NCBI GenBank assembly: GCA_963576565.1
Contig: OY755042.1
Location: 15,103,272-15,167,271 of the forward strand
Source of the DNA: Aspidapion aeneum
Lineage: Eukaryota; Arthropoda; Insecta; Coleoptera; Brentidae
DNA length: 64,000 nt
Direction: 5' to 3'
The notes under the pieces were generated by a model, which was given only the letters and a program-made list of their open reading frames with translations, searched no databases and was not told the origin of the DNA. Shown here one piece after another: positions 58,306-64,000 of this stretch. The translations under genes were made by a program, and so were the position numbers. The first letter of the stretch is position 1; each line of letters opens with the position of its first letter.

Positions 58306-58949
58306 GGGGCTGATTTTTTTTTTGATGATCGCATCACGACACAGCTGATTGTCTTTAAAATGTTGACGTTGGAATGACGGTTCATGAATATTTGATTAAT
58401 TTTTCAGAGCCCCTTCATTAGCTCACACAAAAATTTAATTTAAAGCAGAATCGAATGTATGGTAAAATTACAACATCAAAAAATTATTTTTTTGTAGTGT
58501 AATTTTGTTTTAAAAAAATTAGCACTGGTATTTTTGAATTTTAAATGAAATTTATTGTAAAAAATCATCGAACAAGTTTTTCATTACAAGCAAATAAATA
58601 AATGAAAAAATAAATATATATGAAAATAAAACAAACAATGACAGTCATATCCATGTCAAATATAACAGTTGGCATGCATGGCATGGCGGGCAATTTGAAT
58701 TTAAAATAAGGAATGCTAAATCTTATATATTTTAACCTTTTAACCATCTTTCATCCTTACAAAAGTTTGGTGGAATATCGGTATAGTATCTGGGTATATT
58801 TCACTGAAATTTCGCGAAAATCTATGATGCCATTTTGAAAATATTACAAATAAACCTCTATCCGCCCATAAGACCCAATGTAAAATTCAGCACCCCATCA
58901 ACAGCTGATTTTTTCAGGGTCGTCGCCTGTTTTTTTTTTGTTGGCCTTG
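58306..58949 (-). mobile_element. Family A element, copy 5 (one end truncated)
   Basis: Runs from GGGGCTGATTTTTTTT to TTGTTGGCCTTG in the same order as copy 2, including GACACAGCTGATTGTCTTTA and CATAAGACCCAATGTAAAAT. The CAGGGCTATC end is lost. The 78- and 60-codon frames that cross it are chance. Confidence 0.82.
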
Positions 58950-59025
58950 GTTTGACAAGCGCTCTATTTATTTTTCTATTTCTATGGTCTTGTCCTGGGA
59001 CCATCACTGATGATAAGAGTTATGG

Positions 59026-60581
59026 CGTACTCCATTGGGAAAATGAGTGCAGCACTGGTGGTGCACTGACACTGAAACGGTGCTGTCAAAAATTTGCACC
59101 GAGTGCCGTTTCAATGGAACACGCGGAAAATGAAAAATCGCACTCGTGTGGTATGCAAGCCAATATTTAACCTAATCTGTGCAATTACCTCACATTTTTT
59201 GTTTTGTTATATATCGTGGTTGGTTCGATAATAAGTGCTTTGTGTTCAAAATGAAATTTTACAGCAAACACAAAAAACTTCCTATGACTATTATGAGCTG
59301 TACAAATCATTTTTTATTCTTGCTTTAAGCAACGTTAAGATAACATTTTTTATAGGATATCAGTTATGAATAGGGCAAATTGATTATGCAAAAATCTCAT
59401 ATCAGACCAACCACGATATCCATTTTTATTTGTTTTAAAGTTAAGATAATAATAAAAATTCGTAATGTAAATAAATAATGATTTTATTTAAAAAAAGTCA
59501 ATAAGAATATTTTAAAGATGCCCACCTCATTGTTGAATGCAGGCTTGTGCTCGTATAGCAACAGATAGAGTAGTTATCTGTATGTTTTTCAAAAAAACCT
59601 AAACAGAAGTGTACTTTATACTCCCAAAATTTGAACATAAGGATTCAAAACACCTTGTATACATATATAATTTTTCACAAGTTTCTTTCAACTAAACCTA
59701 ACTTTCCTGCCTTGTGGAATACTTCAATAACATTTTCTTGAAAAAGAAAATTATACAAAAACATTTTCTTTCTTATTGTTTGAAAACATTTTCTTAAAAT
59801 TTTTTGTTTAAAAACATTTTCTTTGAAAGTCATTTTTTTTCATAACGAAAAATTGTTCAAAAAAGTTTTTGAAGAAAATATTTTTGAACAAATTTCCATT
59901 TAACAAGAACATAATCTAACCTTACAGCTAGGTATGGGTGTTTTAACATACCATAAAAATGACAACACGGCATGTGCCTCAGCACTAATGGGGTTTTGTC
60001 CGTGTTCTATTTTTGGACAGAAAGGGTCTCACCCTTTGAACTTGTTTATGACGAATTCCTCATTGCTCAACTCGAGCCGAAAGTGTTTCTTGAACTAAAA
60101 AATATATTTATTTTTACTTATAATCATAGCTGCCAGAAAACCCCAACTGTCGGAAAATTAGACCCAGGGCCCCACTCAACCAAATCCATGTAGGTTTGTT
60201 GTTGAATCTGTAAACCACATTTTCAATAAAGTTTTTGATTTTTGGGGTTTTCGCTTTTATTGTTTCCATTGCATAAAACTGTTCATCTTCATCGCTGCTA
60301 CTACCTAGCAGCGAGGAAAATAACAAAAATAGCTCACTACTTTATGTGCACACATTTTTATGTCCCACGACAATAATAAGCGTTTAAAATTAATGGCGGG
60401 AAAAAGTTTTCGTTGCGGCACGAGCCCTCAGAGCCGGTGTCAAAAAAGCCGCACTCAGTGCAAAACTGAATTTATAAGTTCTTCAATGGAATACGAAAAC
60501 TGAAAAAGTGCATGTCAATGGAATACAAACACCGAGCCAGTTGTGCACTAGTGCTGCACTCATTTCCCCAATGGAATACGG
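59026..60581. repeat. Inverted repeat pair with CAATGGAATAC motifs
   Basis: 59026-59060 (CGTACTCCATTGGGAAAATG, AGTGCAGCACT) is matched by the complement of 60544-60581. Near the right arm CAATGGAATAC occurs three times (about 60485, 60515 and 60570). The 1.5 kb between shows no coding pattern; runs of ACATTTTCTT recur at 59728-59825. Confidence 0.6.
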
Positions 60582-61338
60582 CATGAGATAAACGTTGATA
60601 TATAACAAAAATAACATAACGTATTTTGTTTAAAACGGAAACAAGCGCATTGCACCGGAACCTTTCCGTTCTCGAAGGTTGCATAATCCCGTTAGACAAG
60701 GTCGTCTAATTTTACCATACAACTTTGCACTTTGATTTTCATGATAATTATTGCATTTTGATGGTAGAACGCTTGGATAATTATGCTAATAGATGATGCA
60801 TCATTTTATAATTATACATGTTCCTGGTCACATTGATAAATATCAAGGCGTTTACCTAAAGCATGGTTTTGCTGGTTGTGTTCATGTATTAATATTTTCT
60901 ATTTAAACGTTTTATCGGATACAAATTTAATTTTTAAATTATATTTTATATATATATTATATTATTATATTATGTTTTCCAATTTTATGTATTTCTTTAT
61001 TTCTGTTTTGATATCGAATATATATTTACCTTCTTCGTATTTTTTATCACATTTGTGTATTCTATTTTCATTATTTTATTTTGAGCTTTCATTCGAAATT
61101 TTATTACTTCTTTTTTCTATTTGATTTTATTAATTTTTAAATTCTGGCCTCAACTAAAACAGCTGTAACTTTTTTGAAATTCTTGTGCAAAATATTTTAA
61201 TGACTTTGCAAAAGAAATACTATAAAAAACACATTAGGTAAGGTGATAACTTGTCTCGGGATCCGTGCAAAATGTTTGAATGAAATAGTAAAATAAACTT
61301 GCGTCAAATTTGCTCCATCACAAGCAATTAAAACCTAG

Positions 61339-61553
61339 ACTGGAATAACGTTGTCCCCGCCATTAAGTGTAAATGCGGTATTTCGGTGGAAACGTCATAA
61401 AAAATGTACCGACACGATATGGACAATGCAGCAAATTATTTTGGGTAGTCATATTAGTAATAACTTTACCTGATAAAACAATAGATCATATCCCGTTTTT
61501 TTTTAAATTATTTTCCAACAAAATAATATTTGGCGTTTACAACGTTATTCCAG
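61339..61553. mobile_element. Small inverted-repeat element with CCTAG duplication
   Basis: 215 bp. Ends CTGGAATAACGTTGT (61340-61354) and its exact complement (61539-61553). CCTAG stands at 61334-61338 and again at 61554-61558, a 5-bp target duplication. The 61-codon frame inside is not a gene. Confidence 0.85.
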
Positions 61554-63244
61554 CCTAGGGCTCAATTTTATGGTGGGCGCTCTGTACCAAAGATAAAAGT
61601 GATTTCACGTTATAACGTATGCAAGAATGTGCAAACGAATTCAATGTTTTTTTTTTATAGAAAATGTGTTATTGATCCCATTTAAAGATTATTAAAATAA
61701 AATAAAATCAACTTTACGTCCTCGAAGGGGTAACTTTATAAAATTTAAATATTCGGAAAAATGTTACTTGTGTATTATGTGAAGGGAAGGGACAATGACG
61801 GCTCGTTAGGTAGTGCCACAGAGCCATGGCACTACCATATTTTCCTGCAAAAACACGTTTTTTATTTTTAAAACATCTTTATTGGTTTTTATTTTATTTT
61901 ATGCATTTCTTTTTCAACGCGGCCACTTTTCTCTGGGGCCTTCGAATAGAGATAGATTTTAACTGCACCCTATACGAGCTACAGTAGGGCCAATGTTGGG
62001 CATTTTAACGTTGTTTAAATAGGAAAAAACAAAGAAAATTTGTACCTGGGTCAGGCCATCAGCTGTTAGTCGTCTTACATAATTTTTTGATAAATTTTGA
62101 GTTATTTCATGGCGGAATTCGGGTGGGCATGAGGGTAAGTTTCTTTAAAAAAAAAAAAATAGAATAAAAATCCCAAAGATAGTAGAAGTAGGTATGTTTC
62201 TTAATGACTTATCGGTAAACATTTGGGCGCAACACCCCGAATTTTTTTACTAACTCAAAATTCTAGAAAAGTATAATTGCCAAAATACATCTTTATATAA
62301 AAATGGCTTGGGTGAAATTAAATGAATGATCGACGGTCCAAAGAATTACATTTATGCCGCGTTGTCATTACAGTGAGCACGACCAAACGAATTCGCTTCC
62401 TTGTACTTTACAAATGTATTTTGCTCAACATTAAAAAAAATATATTTCTTATAAGGTGTTAAATCATTCCTTTTTAAGAAATTTCAAAAAAAGGATGTTT
62501 TAACACCTATTAAAATAAAATCAATAAATTAGGATTAATGCATTTGCAAGGCACAAGGAAGAGAATTCGATCGGTCGTACGCGATATTTACATAGCGGGG
62601 ATCCATTTAAGGAAAATAGTATTAAAATATTATTAATCCTTTGAGCTTAGGTGCTTATCAAATGACAGATAGTTTTTTGCTTGAAATCTAAGCTCTATAT
62701 AATATTTTTTGTGACATTTTTATGTTGCAAAAGTGACTACATTAATAAAAGAGGTTATCATTAATATATTTATGTGGATTTCCATTAAACTAAAAAATGT
62801 GGATTCTTTTTAATTTCAGACTATAAAATCCTTAATAATCATTACTAATATAGAGACGGTTATTGCAAATAAGGGTTTAAGAACTTTAAAGTTGAACCAT
62901 TAAACTTAACAATCATTCGAGTAATTTAGACAGGTTAAGTACCCGTAACACGAAAGTAATCACTAATAAATAGATTCATTAGCCTATGCGAGAAGAAACT
63001 ACATTTGCAACAATATTATAAATCTATTACCAACTAATTTATTATTGTGGAAGAGTATTAAACGATAAAACAGCAATAGTAGCACAAAGAAATTTGAGAA
63101 GAAAACACAAGAATTGAATGCGTTTGAAAATTGTTACCCTGGGCTGGTCCAAACTCTGTCGAAAGTCGCCTTTCTACCCAACTGCAGCACGGCAAAAGAA
63201 AGGGTAATGTTTTTCGCTTGGGATATGTATGTATGTATTCATAG
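61554..63244. other. Unassigned DNA before the LINE fragment
   Basis: Besides the MITE at 62380-62579 nothing is recognised. GCCACAGAGCCATGGCACTA at 61816 contains a short palindrome. The 77-codon frame at 63114-63347 overlaps the LINE start in another frame and is a shadow. Confidence 0.4.
62380..62579. mobile_element. Inverted-repeat MITE with inner palindrome
   Basis: Arms of 37 bases share CGACC..TCGAATTC-like ends, CTTCCTTGT and GCAAATG (about 80% identity). An inner inverted pair, AAGGTGTTAAA and GTTTTAACACCT, lies at about 62454 and 62502. Confidence 0.7.
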
Positions 63245-64000
63245 TCCAGAAAAAGTAAACATCCAGTACAATGGACAGAACACTACAAGGGACTGCTGCA
63301 GGAAACGAGACCCGAGTATCTGGCAGCCTCTCCGAGGAGAGACATAGAAGTACACGGAGAGGAAGTAATCATCGAAAAAGAAATGATAAAAAATAGTATT
63401 AAAAAGCTTAAATCCGGAAAAGCTAGCGGACCTGGAGGAATATATGCTGAAATGCTCAAATATGGATCAGAGAAACTAATCGAAAATCTCACATATATTA
63501 TCAATCAATGCATAAACGGACATCCAGTACCTGATGATTGGAAAATTGCATTAATATCCTCAATACATAAAAAAGGAAACAAGCTGGATTGCAACAATTA
63601 CAGAGGAATTTCAGTAACTAGTACTCTCAGTAGATTGTACGGTAGGATTCTTAGAGATCTAATAGAGAAGGATTTTCATGAACAAGAAGAAGAAGAGCAA
63701 AGTGGGTTTCGTGCAGGCAGATCTTGTAGTGATAATGTTTTTTGTCTTAAACAAGTAATTGAAAAAAGGAGCGCCAGAAATATAGAGACTCATGTTACCT
63801 TTGTGGACCTACAAAAAGCATATGATACCGTTCCAGTAGAAAAACTATGGACAGTGCTAGAGCAGACTAATATCAATCATACATACATAAAAGCGATAAA
63901 AGAACTATACAAAGGGTCAAAATCTAAAATTAAAATTGGAAATCGACTTTCAAAAGAATTCCTGGTAACAAAAGGCTTAAGACAGGGATGTTGTATTTCT
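63245..64000 (+). CDS. LINE reverse transcriptase, partial, open at the window edge
   Basis: 252 codons stay open from just after a TAG at 63242 to the last base of the window. The translation carries the fingers and palm of a non-LTR retrotransposon reverse transcriptase: WTEHYKGLL near the start, KSGKASGPGGIYAEMLKYG, DDWKIALISSIHKKG, NNYRGIS, QSGFRAGRSCSDN, then FVDLQKAYDTV with the first catalytic aspartate, and KGLRQGC at the end. The YADD box would lie beyond the window. No endonuclease domain is seen upstream, so the copy is probably 5'-truncated near 63245-63265, as is common for LINEs. There is no initiator ATG, because the frame is internal to a longer ORF2. Clade cannot be fixed from this part. 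The frame is intact here, which suggests a fairly recent insertion. Confidence 0.9.

Noticed and set aside
63114..63347. 77-codon frame beginning with ATG just before the LINE
   Set aside because: It overlaps the reverse transcriptase frame in another phase and has no pattern of its own.

Overview
This is a 64 kb piece of AT-rich, gene-poor eukaryotic DNA that consists largely of transposable elements and their remains. The BEL/Pao retrotransposon, the mariner relics, the several decayed LINE families and the many foldback MITEs suggest a large, repeat-rich insect genome, possibly a beetle. The species is an inference; no host gene was found to anchor it. I see no rRNA gene, no intact tRNA gene, no CRISPR array and no convincing host exon.

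The one intact coding element is a full-length BEL/Pao LTR retrotransposon at 18638-25828. It has two 609-bp LTRs that differ at one base, a perfect 5-bp target duplication (CAGTC), a candidate primer-binding site and one uninterrupted 1739-codon Gag-Pol reading frame. That frame carries zinc knuckles, an aspartic protease, a YVDD reverse transcriptase, RNase H and an integrase, with no env gene. It looks young and may be mobile. At the right edge (63245-64000) a second open reverse transcriptase frame, from a LINE, runs off the window.

Other coding remains are dead. There are LINE reverse transcriptase tails at 7148-7880 (+), 16342-16880 (+), 34797-35250 (-), 37154-37207 (+), 40812-41138 (+) and 49460-50470 (-). 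Two mariner relics lie at 35429-36335 (+) and 42297-43111 (transposase on -). An in-frame fragment of a conserved transposon-borne domain lies at 17007-17414.

The rest is rich in non-autonomous inverted-repeat elements, several with readable boundaries: 1958-2555 (9-bp target duplication, arms built of degenerate short repeats), 8301-8452 (TTAA), 9060-9398 and 12132-12370 (TA), 9771-10350, 11302-11550, 32268-32829 (TA), 44942-45337 (8 bp), 54773-55025, 61339-61553 (5 bp) and 62380-62579. A dispersed family (A) with five copies has ends near CAGGGCTATC/GTTGGCCTTG and an apparent 7-bp target duplication. It sits inside a larger inverted-repeat element (B) that also hosts the 44942-45337 foldback. 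At 56.9-58.3 kb a second B-like copy holds a 1-kb foldback, which in turn holds a foldback rich in GGTTC repeats. Tandem duplications occur at 6863-7014, 31433-31778, 41467-41826 and, more diverged, 13.4-15.0 kb.

The genes do not form a host pathway. Their relation is that of nested, successive insertions. The least familiar structures are the degenerate 14-20-base tandem arrays at 2.0-2.5, 29.6-29.9 and 30.2-30.4 kb, two of which are tied to the same GGTTC/CCCGGGATCC repeat.
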